Shown: piece after piece, positions 26,801 through 34,721 of the stretch
Layout of the letters: the number at the start of each line of letters is the position of its first letter
How positions within the stretch are numbered: the first letter of the stretch is position 1
From: Streptomyces sp. 378
Lineage (GTDB): Bacteria > Actinomycetota > Actinomycetes > Streptomycetales > Streptomycetaceae
DNA length: 64,000 nucleotides
Assembly: GCF_030124145.1 (NCBI RefSeq)
Contig: NZ_JASKMS010000021.1
Span: forward strand, 1 to 64,000
Direction of reading: 5' to 3'
Translations under genes and position numbers: made by a program
The notes under the pieces: model-generated
Told to the model about the DNA's origin: nothing
The model's database searches: none
The model's input: the letters and a program-made list of their open reading frames with translations, nothing else

Positions 26801-27806
26801 CACGGGCCACTCCCCCGCCCGTATCACCCCGGGCACCGCATGGGCCGACCTCGGTCTGGACTCGCTGATGGCGGTCCGGGTGCGCACGGCGGTGGAGCGC
26901 GAGTTCGGCATCGAACTGCCCCTGCGGGAGCTGTTCGCCGCCGTCACCGTCGAGGACGCCGCCACCCGTGTCGAGGGCGCCCTCCCCCGGGACGACACCC
27001 CGGTGCGGCCGCTGCGCGCCACCGGCACGCGGCCCCCGCTGTTCCTCGTCCACGCCGCCGGCGGGCCCGTCACCGTCTACCGGGCGCTCACCGAGCGTCT
27101 CGGCGCCGACCAGCCGGTGTACGGGCTGGAGCGGATCGAGGAGGCCCGGACCGTGCCCGAGAAGGCGCGGCGCTACGCCGAGGCGATCAACGCCGCCCAC
27201 CCGGACGGGCCCTGCCTGCTGGGCGGCTGGTCCTTCGGCGGTTTCGTCGCCCAGGAGACCGCGCGGCAACTGAGCGCCGCCGGGCGGGAGGTGCCGCTGG
27301 TCGTGCTCATCGACTCCGTGCGGCCCCTCCCCCTCCCGGGCCTCACGCGGGCCGATCGGATCCGGGCGCACTTCGAGGGCTTCGCCCGCCATGTCGCCGA
27401 CGCCTACGGTGTGCGGCTGGAGTTGCCGTACGACGAGCTCGTGGCCATGGACGACGACGCGGACCGGATCGACACCGTGCTGCGGGCCCTGCGCGAGGCC
27501 GCCGACGTGCCGTCCGCCGCGCTGGAGCACCAGCGGGCCTCCTACCTGGACATGGGTGTCGGAGAGGCTCACCGTCCCGGCGTCCACGGCGGGCCGGTCG
27601 TCCTCTACCGGGCCGCCGAACCCGCGCCGCACACCGTGCGCGACCCGGCGTACGAGCGGGACGACCCGGCGCTGGGCTGGGACGAGGTGTGCCCCCGTCT
27701 GGAGGTGGTGCCGGTGCCCGGTCACCATCTGTCGCTGCTCGATCCGCCGCACGTCGACGCGATCGCCACCCATCTGAGCCGCCTGCTCGCCGAGCCGGCC
27801 CTCTGA
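23838..27806 (+). CDS. Pks13-like polyketide synthase, ACP-KS-AT-ACP-TE
   Basis: A 1322-residue single-module PKS with the Pks13 domain order. The N-terminal ACP (about 1-80) has pantetheine site S41 in LGMASRDAVAL, the SRDAVA form typical of FAAL-loaded ACPs. The ketosynthase (about 100-515) has C266, H401 and H441. The acyltransferase (about 615-895) has S708 in GHSMGE, with GAGH (806-809) where YASH or HAFH sits in methylmalonyl or malonyl ATs. The C-terminal ACP has S1009 in LGLDSLMAV. The thioesterase (about 1060-1322) has S1132 in GWSFGG and H1296. No KR, DH or ER. The predicted act is one Claisen condensation of a FAAL-loaded acyl chain with a carboxylated acyl-CoA, giving an alpha-branched beta-keto acid. 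It is shorter than mycobacterial Pks13 (about 1730 residues). Confidence 0.93.
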   Translation: MRHVDETALRRLIAERVAAWTGASPQDVPMDRPLADLGMASRDAVALAGELSRATGRELPTTLLWEAPTGDALVTRLCDPEGAGTGVASASRPEVPGTAAEPVAVIGVGCRLPGGAHGPDGYWRLLTQGVDAIRRVPEDRWRDFTAFPPADTHPYGGYLDDIAGFDADFFRVTPREAAVMDPQQRILLEVVHEALDHAAVPAGSLAGTATGVFVGISAPEYGQLTGADPAAVDPWAPAGGALGVAAGRLAYVLDTRGPSLAVDTACSSSLVAVHHACVSLRTGESDTAIAAGVNLLLSPAVTVAFGRAGALAPDGRCKPFSAAADGIGRGEGCAAVILKRLSDAERDGDRVLAVIRASAVNSDGRSNGLMAPNPAAQRALLERAYRQAGLATEHVDYVEAHGTGTPLGDPIEAGALGAVLGAGRDPDQPLLLGSAKGNLGHLESAAGVAGLVKTVLALHHDAIPPSLHCERGSSLADARLRVVTEPEPWPRYGGTAVAGVSGFGFGGTNAHVVLEEGPPGLAPVRPAEEPATRLHLLSDVDAERLRDTAGRLAARLRDSAAHPADVARTLAGRTGRGPVRAAVVARDRAELADALDSLAAGHPDTRVTTGNRDRVGRGTVWVFSGYGSQWPGMGRRLLAEEPAFAAAVEKLDPQLAPECGLSLYDRLASGEGLDRLEVAQPVLFGVQLALAELWRSHGVEPAAVIGHSMGEVAAAVCAGALDVADGARVIAVRARLLSGLRGGAMAVVELDEAELDALERDFPEVQVAVHSSPRQKVVTGEEAAVAALVRRLQGQGRAARAMRVVGAGHSPQVDGLLPELMDALSGIRGRRPRVPVLSTVLDDPRGDCLFDAAHWAANLRRPVRLDRAVASAAADGHTAFVEISPHPVLTGAVADTVPGALALATLRRDADGSEAFAGQVGALYAAGQRLPVPPGRVIDLPLPRWRHVRHWWTDGRGAGSEPLPEEPPAAASEPSSVLTRLTHHIAAVTGHSPARITPGTAWADLGLDSLMAVRVRTAVEREFGIELPLRELFAAVTVEDAATRVEGALPRDDTPVRPLRATGTRPPLFLVHAAGGPVTVYRALTERLGADQPVYGLERIEEARTVPEKARRYAEAINAAHPDGPCLLGGWSFGGFVAQETARQLSAAGREVPLVVLIDSVRPLPLPGLTRADRIRAHFEGFARHVADAYGVRLELPYDELVAMDDDADRIDTVLRALREAADVPSAALEHQRASYLDMGVGEAHRPGVHGGPVVLYRAAEPAPHTVRDPAYERDDPALGWDEVCPRLEVVPVPGHHLSLLDPPHVDAIATHLSRLLAEPAL

Positions 27807-27828
27807 CCCCGGAACCCGAGGAGCCGTC

Positions 27829-28779
27829 ATGCCCGACCTGCCGCACCGGCCCGCTGCCGGAGTGTCCCGCCGCACCCTCGCCAGAGCGACCGCCGCCGGT
27901 CTCGCCGCCCTGTTGGGGGCCACGGCCGGCGCCGCCCCTGCCCGGGCGACCGGGCGGCTCGGGCCGCGCACACTGGACGTGTCCGTGCCCTCCGTCGCCC
28001 TCGGCCGCAGCGCGCCGGTCCGGCTGATCCTGCCGTCGGACTTCGGTACGCGCCCGGAGAAGAGGTACCCCGTGCTGTACCTGCTGCACGGCGCTCATGA
28101 CGACTACACGTCCTGGACCCGCGAGACGGACATCGAGGCGTTCACCGCGGGCCGCGACCTGATCGTGGCGATGCCGGACGCGGGTCCCACCGGCATCCCG
28201 AGCGTCTGGCGCGGCGGCCCGGACTACGAGACGTTCCAGGTGAAGGAGGTGCCGGCGCTGCTCGCCCGGGACTACCGGGCCTCCGGCGTCCGGGCGGTCG
28301 CCGGGGTCTCCACCGGCGGCTACGGGGCGATGGCCCACGCGGCCCGCCACCCCGGGGCGTTCGCCGCTGCGGCCTCCTACAGCGGCATCCTGGACACCAC
28401 CGCCCCCGGTGTTCCGGTCATCATGGACGCGATCGTGGCCCGCGAGAACCTGCCGGCCGCGTCCCTGTGGGGCAATCCGCTGCTCAACCTTCTGACCTGG
28501 CGGGACTTCAACCCGCGCGCCCGCGCCACCGGGTTGCGCGGCACCGCCCTGTACGTCTCGCAGGGCAGCGGGGTGGGCAACGGCGGCGATCCGCTCCCGG
28601 GGATCCTGGAGAGCGCCCTGTGGCCCTCCGCCCAGGGTTTCGCCCGCACGCTGTCCCTGCTGAGGATCCCGGCCACCACGCACTTCTACGGGGGCGGCGG
28701 GCACGACTGGACACACTGGAAGCCGGAGTTCGCCGCCTCGTGGCCCATCCTCGCCCGTGGGCTGGGTGTGCCGGAGTGA
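27829..28779 (+). CDS. Tat-exported antigen-85/esterase-D-like acyltransferase or esterase
   Basis: A 316-residue alpha/beta hydrolase from ATG 27829 (GAGGAG ahead, 22 bases after the PKS stop). The Tat signal is SRRTLARAT with cleavage near ARA-TG (about residue 40). The nucleophile is S161 in GVSTGG. The C-terminal GGHDWTHWKPEFAASW matches the active-site histidine/tryptophan segment of antigen 85 mycolyltransferases and esterase D. YPVLYLLHGAHDDYTSW is the typical oxyanion-loop start. It acts outside the cell. Next to a Pks13-like synthase it may move the product to a carrier or cleave it; simple esterase activity is the alternative. Confidence 0.85.
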   Translation: MPDLPHRPAAGVSRRTLARATAAGLAALLGATAGAAPARATGRLGPRTLDVSVPSVALGRSAPVRLILPSDFGTRPEKRYPVLYLLHGAHDDYTSWTRETDIEAFTAGRDLIVAMPDAGPTGIPSVWRGGPDYETFQVKEVPALLARDYRASGVRAVAGVSTGGYGAMAHAARHPGAFAAAASYSGILDTTAPGVPVIMDAIVARENLPAASLWGNPLLNLLTWRDFNPRARATGLRGTALYVSQGSGVGNGGDPLPGILESALWPSAQGFARTLSLLRIPATTHFYGGGGHDWTHWKPEFAASWPILARGLGVPE

Positions 28780-28901
28780 CGGGGGTGCCGTCGGGGCACG
28801 GAACGCAGCGGAGGGGTCGTCCGTCCAACACAGGACTTCCCACTCGTCCCACGGGCGACAGCCCGCGGGTGAGCCGCTTCCGGTCGAAAGGAGTGTCCGT
28901 G

Positions 28902-30125
28902 ATGGCTGTGCCCACCCCGCACGGCGTGCCGGACCGCCCCACCACCGCGCCACAGTTCCCCCCTGAGCTGGCGAAGGTGCTGCGCGCCGATCTGGCGGCC
29001 GTCGCCGACCAGGTGGAGGAGGAGGTCCGCCGCCAGGTCCCCGAGTACGCCCGGCCCGCCGACGGTACGTACCGCCAAGCGCTGCGGTCGGGGGTGGTGC
29101 AGGCGCTGACCCTGTTCGTCGACCACATCGCCGATCCGCGCGACGACGGGGACGCGATCGCGGCGACGTACCACGAACTCGGGCGGGGTGAGGCCCTGGA
29201 GGGACGCAGCCTTGACGCCCTGCAGTCCGCGCTGCGGGTCGGCGGTATGTGCGCCTGGCGGCAGATGAGCCGCACCGCGGAGGAACTCGGGCTGGACTCC
29301 ACGGTCGTGGCCGGACTGGGGGAGCTGGCGTTCCGGACCGTGCACGAGGTGGCCCAGGCGGCCGCCTCCGGGTACGCCGAGGCCCAGCTGCGCAGCTCCG
29401 ACGAGTTGGAGCGCCGCCGCAAGCGCCTGCTCGACCTGCTCCTGGAGGACGGGCCGGTGGCGCTGGAGGCCGTGCAGGACCTGGCACACAGCGCGCGCTG
29501 GCAGGTGCCCCGCACGGTCGCGGTCGTGGCGCTCGCGGCGGCGCCGGACCGGCGGGAGGAGGACCGGCCGCTGGCGGCGTCGGGCGCCCTGGTGGACATG
29601 GGGTCCCGTCCGCCGCGCATGCTGGTGCCCGAACCGGACGGCCCGGGCGGCATCGGCGGCCGGGCGTTCACACTCGCGCTGCGCGGCCGGCCCGCGGCGA
29701 TCGGTCCGGCGGTCGCGGTCACCGAGGCCGCGCAGTCGCTGCGCCTGGCCACCCGGGCGCTCGGCCTGATGGGGCGTGGGGTGCTCCCCCGCCAGGGCGT
29801 GGTGCGCTGCTCCGAGCATCTGTCGACGCTGCTGCTGTACGGCGACGAGCCGCTGCTGGAGCGGCTCCAGGCCCTGGTCCTCGCGCCCCTCGACACGGTG
29901 TCGGCGGGGCAGCGCGACCGGCTCGCCGAGACACTGCTGGCCTGGCTGCTCAGCGGCAGCAACGTGCCGGACGTCGCCGCGCGGCTGCACGTCCACCCCC
30001 AGACGGTCCGTTACCGTCTGCGCCAGCTGGAGAAGCTCTTCGGCGACACCCTGCACGACCCGGCGACCCGCCTCGACCTCATTTTGGCGCTGCGCGCGCA
30101 ATCACTGCGCCCGGCACAGGACTGA
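28902..30125 (+). CDS. PucR-type transcriptional regulator
   Basis: A 407-residue regulator from ATG 28902 behind AAAGGAG. The long N-terminal helical region (about 15-180) includes an RsbRD/GGDEF-like helical bundle (AVADQVEEEVRRQVPEYARP). A middle sensor-like domain follows. The C-terminal PucR helix-turn-helix (about 340-400) has VPDVAARLHVHPQTVRYRLR and LDLILALRAQSL. PucR/CdaR-type proteins in Streptomyces often control nearby lipid or nitrogen genes. It lies 122 bases after the antigen-85-like gene and before the cutinase, so it is the natural candidate regulator for this locus. Confidence 0.87.
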   Translation: MAVPTPHGVPDRPTTAPQFPPELAKVLRADLAAVADQVEEEVRRQVPEYARPADGTYRQALRSGVVQALTLFVDHIADPRDDGDAIAATYHELGRGEALEGRSLDALQSALRVGGMCAWRQMSRTAEELGLDSTVVAGLGELAFRTVHEVAQAAASGYAEAQLRSSDELERRRKRLLDLLLEDGPVALEAVQDLAHSARWQVPRTVAVVALAAAPDRREEDRPLAASGALVDMGSRPPRMLVPEPDGPGGIGGRAFTLALRGRPAAIGPAVAVTEAAQSLRLATRALGLMGRGVLPRQGVVRCSEHLSTLLLYGDEPLLERLQALVLAPLDTVSAGQRDRLAETLLAWLLSGSNVPDVAARLHVHPQTVRYRLRQLEKLFGDTLHDPATRLDLILALRAQSLRPAQD

Positions 30126-30128
30126 CGG

Positions 30129-30140
30129 CCTGAATTCAGG
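30129..30140. promoter_or_regulatory. Palindrome upstream of the cutinase gene
   Basis: Perfect 12-bp palindrome CCTGAATTCAGG, 138 bases before the cutinase start and right after the PucR-type gene. It shares the CTGAAT half-site with the inverted repeat upstream of accD, in the opposite relative orientation. Candidate operator. Confidence 0.4.
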
Positions 30141-30277
30141 CGGCGTACTCATTCGGCGACAAAAACCGGCGACGTTTCCATAATCCCGTCCATAACAGGG
30201 GGCGGAAGAAAGCGAATACGTTCGGGGCGTTCTTTTTCGCAGGCGCTTCACGCGCCTCCCCACGCGGAGGATCCCCC

Positions 30278-30919
30278 ATGCGTATCCGTATGTGTCTCGC
30301 GGCGCTGTCGCTGGCCGGCGGGGCCGGACTCGCCACCCTCACGGCTCCCCCGGCCATGGCGGCGGCCTGCTCGGACGTCGAGGTCGTCGCGGCCCGCGGC
30401 ACCTTCGAGCCGGGCACCCTCGGCTTCATCGTCGGCGACCCGGTGTATTCCGCGCTGCAGAAGAAGGCAGCGGGCAAGAACCTGTCCAGCTACAAGGTGA
30501 ACTACCCCGCCGACCTCTCCCCCACATCCGCGGCGCAGGGCAATCGGGACCTGGTGAACCATGTGAAGAGCCAGGCCGCTGCCTGCCCGAATCAGAAGTT
30601 CGTTCTCGTCGGCTATTCGCAGGGCGCGAACGTCGTCGACAACTCGATCGGCATCAGCAGCGCGGGCGCGGTGGTCGGCAGCCCCATCGTGGCCACGCTG
30701 CCCGCGGCGGTCGAGCCGAAGGTCGCCGCGGTGCTGCTGTTCGGCAACCCGATCCGGGCGCTCGGCAAGAGCGTCACCGGCACGTATCAGGGCCGCACGC
30801 TCGACCTCTGTGCCCAGGGCGACCCCGTCTGCGAGAACGGCGGGGGCGACGTCGGAGCACACCTGAGCTACCGGGACGACGCCGAGGAGGCGGCCACGTT
30901 CGCCGCGGGCAGGCTCTGA
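30278..30919 (+). CDS. Secreted cutinase-family hydrolase (Culp-like)
   Basis: A 213-residue exported serine hydrolase from ATG 30278. The signal peptide has cleavage near MAA-AC (about residue 29). Cutinase motifs are VEVVAARGTFEPGTLG at the N-terminus, nucleophile S114 in GYSQG, the acid in DPVC (CAQGDPVCENGG) and histidine in AHLSY. Four cysteines fit two disulphides. It cleaves ester bonds in lipids or polyesters outside the cell. In mycobacteria a cutinase-like protein (Culp6) lies beside fadD32-pks13-accD4, so its presence here strengthens the likeness to that locus. Confidence 0.9.
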   Translation: MRIRMCLAALSLAGGAGLATLTAPPAMAAACSDVEVVAARGTFEPGTLGFIVGDPVYSALQKKAAGKNLSSYKVNYPADLSPTSAAQGNRDLVNHVKSQAAACPNQKFVLVGYSQGANVVDNSIGISSAGAVVGSPIVATLPAAVEPKVAAVLLFGNPIRALGKSVTGTYQGRTLDLCAQGDPVCENGGGDVGAHLSYRDDAEEAATFAAGRL

Positions 30920-30937
30920 GCCACGCCCGTACACGAA

Positions 30938-30967
30938 GGGGCCCGGGAGGAGATCCTCCCGGGCCCC
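30938..30967. terminator. Terminator between cutinase and alpha/beta hydrolase
   Basis: Perfect 13-bp inverted repeat, 30938-30950 against 30955-30967, with loop AGAT. It lies between convergent genes (ends at 30919 and 30991), so it can serve both. Confidence 0.85.
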
Positions 30968-30990
30968 GGGCGTGCGTGCGGGCAGGGCGG

Positions 30991-32721
30991 CTAGCGCGGT
31001 GCGCGCGCGAAGCCGGCGAGGCTGGTGGAGACGGGTTCCGGCCGGCCGTCGTTCTGCTCGGGGGCGGCGGTCAGGACGTCGAGGTGCTGGTAGCCGTCGG
31101 CGACCACGGGGTGCAGCTCGGCCGGGACCCGGCCGGCCAGCAGTCCCTCACCGGCGAGCACGGTGAGCACCGGATTGGCCTTGAGCCCCTCGGGATGGAC
31201 GACGAGCTTCTTCACCTGCGGGGAGGTGGCCAGCTGGATGTCCGTGACCAGCTTGGTGGGGAAGTACTGCTCGGTGAAGTCCAGCGGCTGCTCGGCGAGG
31301 CTGCGGGCCAGTTGCCGCACGTCGGTGACCTCCTCACCGGCGCCGGTGAACGGGGTGCCGTCGGCCGACCGGTACCCCGGGTCGTCGGCGTCACCGACCC
31401 GGTCGTAGTTGCGCCAGGTGTAGAGCGGACCCTTCGGCTTGTCGGGGATGGCCTTGTACGCGGTGCCGTACGGCCCGGTCTGCCCGTCACCGCCGTTGGC
31501 GACGGGGAAGCTCTTGTCGGCGATCGGTCCGCCGTCGAAGAAGCCCACGCTGGTTTGCAGGAACGCCAGCGGCACGGAGTTGTCGTCCAGCAGCGCCCCG
31601 AGCACGGCTCCGTTGGTGAGGCGGAAGTCCTTCACCGCGGGCTTGCCGCTGAGGAAGGCCGCGGTGTCCTTGGCGAACAGGAAGCGGTGGGTCGCCTCGA
31701 TGTTGAGGTTGGAGGGCAGGTAGCGGGGCAGGTCGGCCTCGCCCTCCAGGTCGTTCAGGGCGCCGAGACCGGCGATGCCGAGCAGGGTCATGGTCTCGGG
31801 GTTGAGCAGCACCGGCGCGGACAGTGTGCGCGGCAGCACTCCGCTGTCGAGCCCGGCCTGCACGACGCCGTGGCCGAGACCGATGTCGGGGAGGTTGGTG
31901 TCGTCGGGGATGCTCCCGCTGAGGTCGGCCAGCGAGGTGGAGACGGTCGTGTCGAGAGCGAAGTAGCCGGCGCACTGGTTGTACCCGGCGTCCGCCGTGG
32001 TGGCGCGGTCGCCGTCGAAGTCGGCGGCGGCGAAGTAGCCGGTGATCACACCGCCCAGCGAGTGCCCGCCGCACAGCACCTTCCGCTTGCGGAGCGCCTG
32101 GGAGGGCAACTCGGCGGTGAGGAGGTCGTACTGGTCGCGTACGGTCTGCTCGATGCCGAGCTTCGCCATCCAGCCCAGTTGTGCGTTGCCGGGGTAGCCG
32201 CCGAAGGTCCGGCCGTCGACCTGCTTGCCGCGGTAGTAGTAGTCGACAGCGGTGTGCTGGTCGCCGGAGGCGATGCCGGTGCGGTCCTCAAGGCAGTTGG
32301 AGCGCCGGTCCAGCGCCCAGAACTCGATGTGCAGTCCCTGCTGGGCGGCCTTCGTGACGGTGTTGCGGGCGACGCTGTCGAAGGCGCCGGCCCCTTCGAG
32401 GATGCCGGGCTGGGCGATGAGGACGCGGTCCGCGTCGGCCGAGGCGGCCGGCCCGTCGGCGGAGCGGTAGCGCAGGTACGACAGCCAGTCGCACGCCGCC
32501 GGACGGGCCCCGGCCGACTCCGGCAGCGGCACCTTCACCCGCACCACCGACTCGGTCACCCCGGTCACCGGTGAGGTCGATCGCACCGGCGTCTCGGTGC
32601 GCGTCCCGTCGGCTTGGGCGCCGGGGGCGGCGGCCGTGAGTGTCCCGGTGGTCAGCAGCACCGCCAGCACGGCACCGCACCACTTCCCTCTCCGCATACG
32701 GTTCATGTAGTTCATGTCCAT
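30991..32721 (-). CDS. Large secreted alpha/beta hydrolase
   Basis: A 576-residue exported protein. The start codon is uncertain (ATG at 32721, 32715, 32706 or 32697; no clear ribosome site). The signal peptide includes VLAVLLTTGTLTAAAPGAQA with cleavage near residue 37. The nucleophile elbow is CGGHSLGGVITGY (about residue 222). Segments with cysteines (AACDWL, RRSNCLED, YNQCAGYF) suggest disulphides. No lipase subfamily could be named; substrates may be lipid esters. It is convergent with the cutinase, so two exported hydrolases end in the same 70-bp gap next to the Pks13-like operon. Confidence 0.75.
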   Translation of the reverse strand: MDMNYMNRMRRGKWCGAVLAVLLTTGTLTAAAPGAQADGTRTETPVRSTSPVTGVTESVVRVKVPLPESAGARPAACDWLSYLRYRSADGPAASADADRVLIAQPGILEGAGAFDSVARNTVTKAAQQGLHIEFWALDRRSNCLEDRTGIASGDQHTAVDYYYRGKQVDGRTFGGYPGNAQLGWMAKLGIEQTVRDQYDLLTAELPSQALRKRKVLCGGHSLGGVITGYFAAADFDGDRATTADAGYNQCAGYFALDTTVSTSLADLSGSIPDDTNLPDIGLGHGVVQAGLDSGVLPRTLSAPVLLNPETMTLLGIAGLGALNDLEGEADLPRYLPSNLNIEATHRFLFAKDTAAFLSGKPAVKDFRLTNGAVLGALLDDNSVPLAFLQTSVGFFDGGPIADKSFPVANGGDGQTGPYGTAYKAIPDKPKGPLYTWRNYDRVGDADDPGYRSADGTPFTGAGEEVTDVRQLARSLAEQPLDFTEQYFPTKLVTDIQLATSPQVKKLVVHPEGLKANPVLTVLAGEGLLAGRVPAELHPVVADGYQHLDVLTAAPEQNDGRPEPVSTSLAGFARAPR

Positions 32722-32903
32722 GCCACGGACGCTAGGGCGGCGCCGCCGCCGCTCTCAGCCATTGCTGATGAGAACTCAGCTTCCGGATCGCGCCTTGTCA
32801 CCGGCGCACAGCGCGCCCCGGCGGCGGGCCCCGGTACGGGGTGCGTAACGCTTCCGGACGTCACCGAGCTGCGAACCGGACGTTTCGGGAGCATGGTGGG
32901 GCT

Positions 32904-33134
32904 ATGGACGGTCAACCCCCTGTGGTCGTGCAGCCGCCCGCGACGGACGGCGGACGGCTGGTGACCATCCACGGCGAGCGCATGGGCGTCGCCTACAGCC
33001 TCTTCGACGTGCTGGACCTGCTGCACCGCGAGGGCCTTCCCACGGCCGACACGGCCGTCGACGACACCCAGCTGATCGAGTGGCGGGGCGGCGGCCCGTA
33101 CGACTGGAACAGCGGGGCGTCCGAGGAGGCGTGA
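32904..33134 (+). CDS. Small protein of unknown function
   Basis: A 76-residue protein from ATG 32904, with GGTGGGG about 6 bases ahead. Typical features are GRLVTIHGERMGVAYSLFDV and TQLIEWRGGGPYDW; the family looks conserved among Streptomyces but has no known function. No signal or membrane segment was seen. It is divergent from the large secreted hydrolase and convergent with the second aldo/keto reductase. Confidence 0.65.
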   Translation: MDGQPPVVVQPPATDGGRLVTIHGERMGVAYSLFDVLDLLHREGLPTADTAVDDTQLIEWRGGGPYDWNSGASEEA

Positions 33135-33159
33135 GCCTCGGTACGGCGGGCCCGGACGG

Positions 33160-34014
33160 TCAGTCCGCTCCGGCCCGTGCGGCCCCCTTCGCCAACCGGT
33201 CGAGGCGGTCGCGCTGGGCAGGCGTCAGCCTCAGGTCGGCCGCGGCGAGGTTCTCCTCCAGGTGCCGGATCCGGGCCGTACCGGGAATCGGCAGGACGAC
33301 CGGCGCACGGTCGAGGAGCCAGGCCAGCGCGACCTGCGTGGGCGTGGCCCCGAGCTCGGCGGCGACGGCGGCGATCTCCCCCTCGGTCCCGGTCTTGCCC
33401 CAGGCCACGGGCCGCCACGGCAGGAAGGCGATCCCGGCCGCCGCGCACGCGTCCAGCACCGGCTCGTGCTCCCGGTCGAGGAGGTTGTAGCGGTTCTGCA
33501 CACTCGCGACGTCGATGAGCTCCCTGGCCCGTCGCAGCTCGTCGGCGGTGACCTCCGACAGCCCGATCCGGCCGACCAGGCCCTCGGTCTGGAGCTCCCG
33601 CAGGGTGCCGAGCTGGTCGGTGAGCGGGGTGTCGGGGTCGACGCGGTGCAGCTGGAGCAGTTCGATCCGCTCGGTCCGCAGCCGCCGCAGCGCCTGCCGG
33701 ACCTGGTCGCGCAGGATCTCGGGCCGTCCGTCGAGCTTCCAGTCGCCGCCCGGGCCGGTCCGCGCGACACCGACCTTGGTGGTGATCAGCAGACCCTCCG
33801 GGTAGGGGTACAGGGCCTCCGCGAGGAGTTCCTCATTGGCTCCGCCGCCGTACAGATGCGCCGTGTCGATCAGGGTGACACCCAGTTCGACGGCCCGCCG
33901 GGCGACCGCGAGGGCGTTCTCCCGGTCGGGGCCCGGTCCGGTCGGCAGGTGCATCGCGCCGAAGCCGAGCCGGCGTACCTCCAGATCTCCGCCGACGCGG
34001 ACGGTGGATGTCAT
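33160..34014 (-). CDS. Aldo/keto reductase (second copy)
   Basis: A 284-residue AKR from ATG 34014 (GAGGGGGAGG ahead). Tetrad motifs: LIDTAHLYGGG (Asp, Tyr), LLITTKVGV (Lys) and ELLQLHRVDP (His); the cofactor end is APVVLPIPGTARIRHLEENL. It has similar length and layout to the AKR at 19334-20191, so the two are paralogues of one broad family. NADPH-linked carbonyl reduction is expected. The substrate is unknown and no operon is visible. Confidence 0.88.
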   Translation of the reverse strand: MTSTVRVGGDLEVRRLGFGAMHLPTGPGPDRENALAVARRAVELGVTLIDTAHLYGGGANEELLAEALYPYPEGLLITTKVGVARTGPGGDWKLDGRPEILRDQVRQALRRLRTERIELLQLHRVDPDTPLTDQLGTLRELQTEGLVGRIGLSEVTADELRRARELIDVASVQNRYNLLDREHEPVLDACAAAGIAFLPWRPVAWGKTGTEGEIAAVAAELGATPTQVALAWLLDRAPVVLPIPGTARIRHLEENLAAADLRLTPAQRDRLDRLAKGAARAGAD

Positions 34015-34189
34015 GAGCCGCCGCCTCCCCCTCCGCTCAAGAGAGCACGGTAACAGGGCAGTTGGGGAAGGGCACCGGCCGCTGCGGCCCGTCGCACCGA
34101 TCCGGGCGCGGCACACTCGACGAGCCGTTGCCGGTGCCCGGCGCTACGCTGCGCGAAAACGACCCTTTGCCCCTTTCTGGGAGGTTCTC

Positions 34190-34600
34190 ATGGTCTCGCG
34201 TCTCAATCCGTACCTCAGCTTCAACGGTGACGCCCGGCAGGCGATGGAGTTCTACAAGGAGGTCTTCGGCGGCACGCTCGCCCTCAACAGCTACGGAGAC
34301 TTCGGGCAGGCGGACGCTCCGAACGCCGACAAGATCATGCACGGCATGCTGGAAACCACCGGCGGCTTCACCCTGATGGGCGCCGACAACCCGCCGGGCA
34401 TGGAGTCCGAGCAGGGCAGCTCCTACTCGGTGAGCCTGAGCGGCGACGATGACGCCGAGCTGCGCGGCTACTGGGAGAAGCTGTCCGAGGGCGGCTCGGT
34501 GTCGGTGCCGCTGGAGAAGCAGATGTGGGGCGACGTGTTCGGCATGTGCACCGACCGCTTCGGCGTCCCCTGGATGGTCAACATCAGCTCGGAGAGCTGA
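34190..34600 (+). CDS. VOC-superfamily protein (PhnB/glyoxalase-like)
   Basis: A 136-residue protein from ATG 34190 behind GGGAGG. Two beta-alpha-beta-beta-beta modules of the vicinal-oxygen-chelate fold: LNPYLSFNGDARQAMEFYKE at the N-terminus and VPLEKQMWGDVFGMCTDRFG near the end, the pattern of PhnB/DUF1428-like and 3-demethylubiquinone-type VOC proteins. Metal-binding residues are only partly kept, so enzyme activity is not sure. It is often induced by oxidative stress, but no operator is seen here. Confidence 0.82.
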   Translation: MVSRLNPYLSFNGDARQAMEFYKEVFGGTLALNSYGDFGQADAPNADKIMHGMLETTGGFTLMGADNPPGMESEQGSSYSVSLSGDDDAELRGYWEKLSEGGSVSVPLEKQMWGDVFGMCTDRFGVPWMVNISSES

Positions 34601-34647
34601 GCAGCGGAGCCCGACGGTCCGGAACCGTCCCCTCGAGGCCGCCCAAC

Positions 34648-34671
34648 GCGGGGGCTCGAACCCGCCCCCGC
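34648..34671. terminator. Hairpin after the VOC gene
   Basis: GCGGGGG (34648-34654) pairs with CCCCCGC (34665-34671) around a 10-base loop, 48 bases past the VOC stop codon. It is a modest terminator candidate. On the minus strand it resembles a tRNA T-arm, but no tRNA surrounds it. Confidence 0.4.
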
Positions 34672-34721
34672 CGCTGTCGTGTGGCACGCTCTTCGTCCTG
34701 GCAGCGTGGAGAGGCGGCGGC

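Noticed and set aside
23805..27971. Minus-strand open frame of almost 1390 codons opposite the PKS
   Set aside because: It is an antisense shadow caused by high GC3 of the PKS gene; the sequence is low-complexity R/G/H/V-rich with no domain, while the plus strand has a perfect multidomain protein.
34636..34671. tRNA T-arm-like sequence (GCGGGTTCGAGCCCCCGC on the minus strand)
   Set aside because: No matching acceptor, D- or anticodon arm within 100 bases on either side; the hairpin alone fits a weak terminator.
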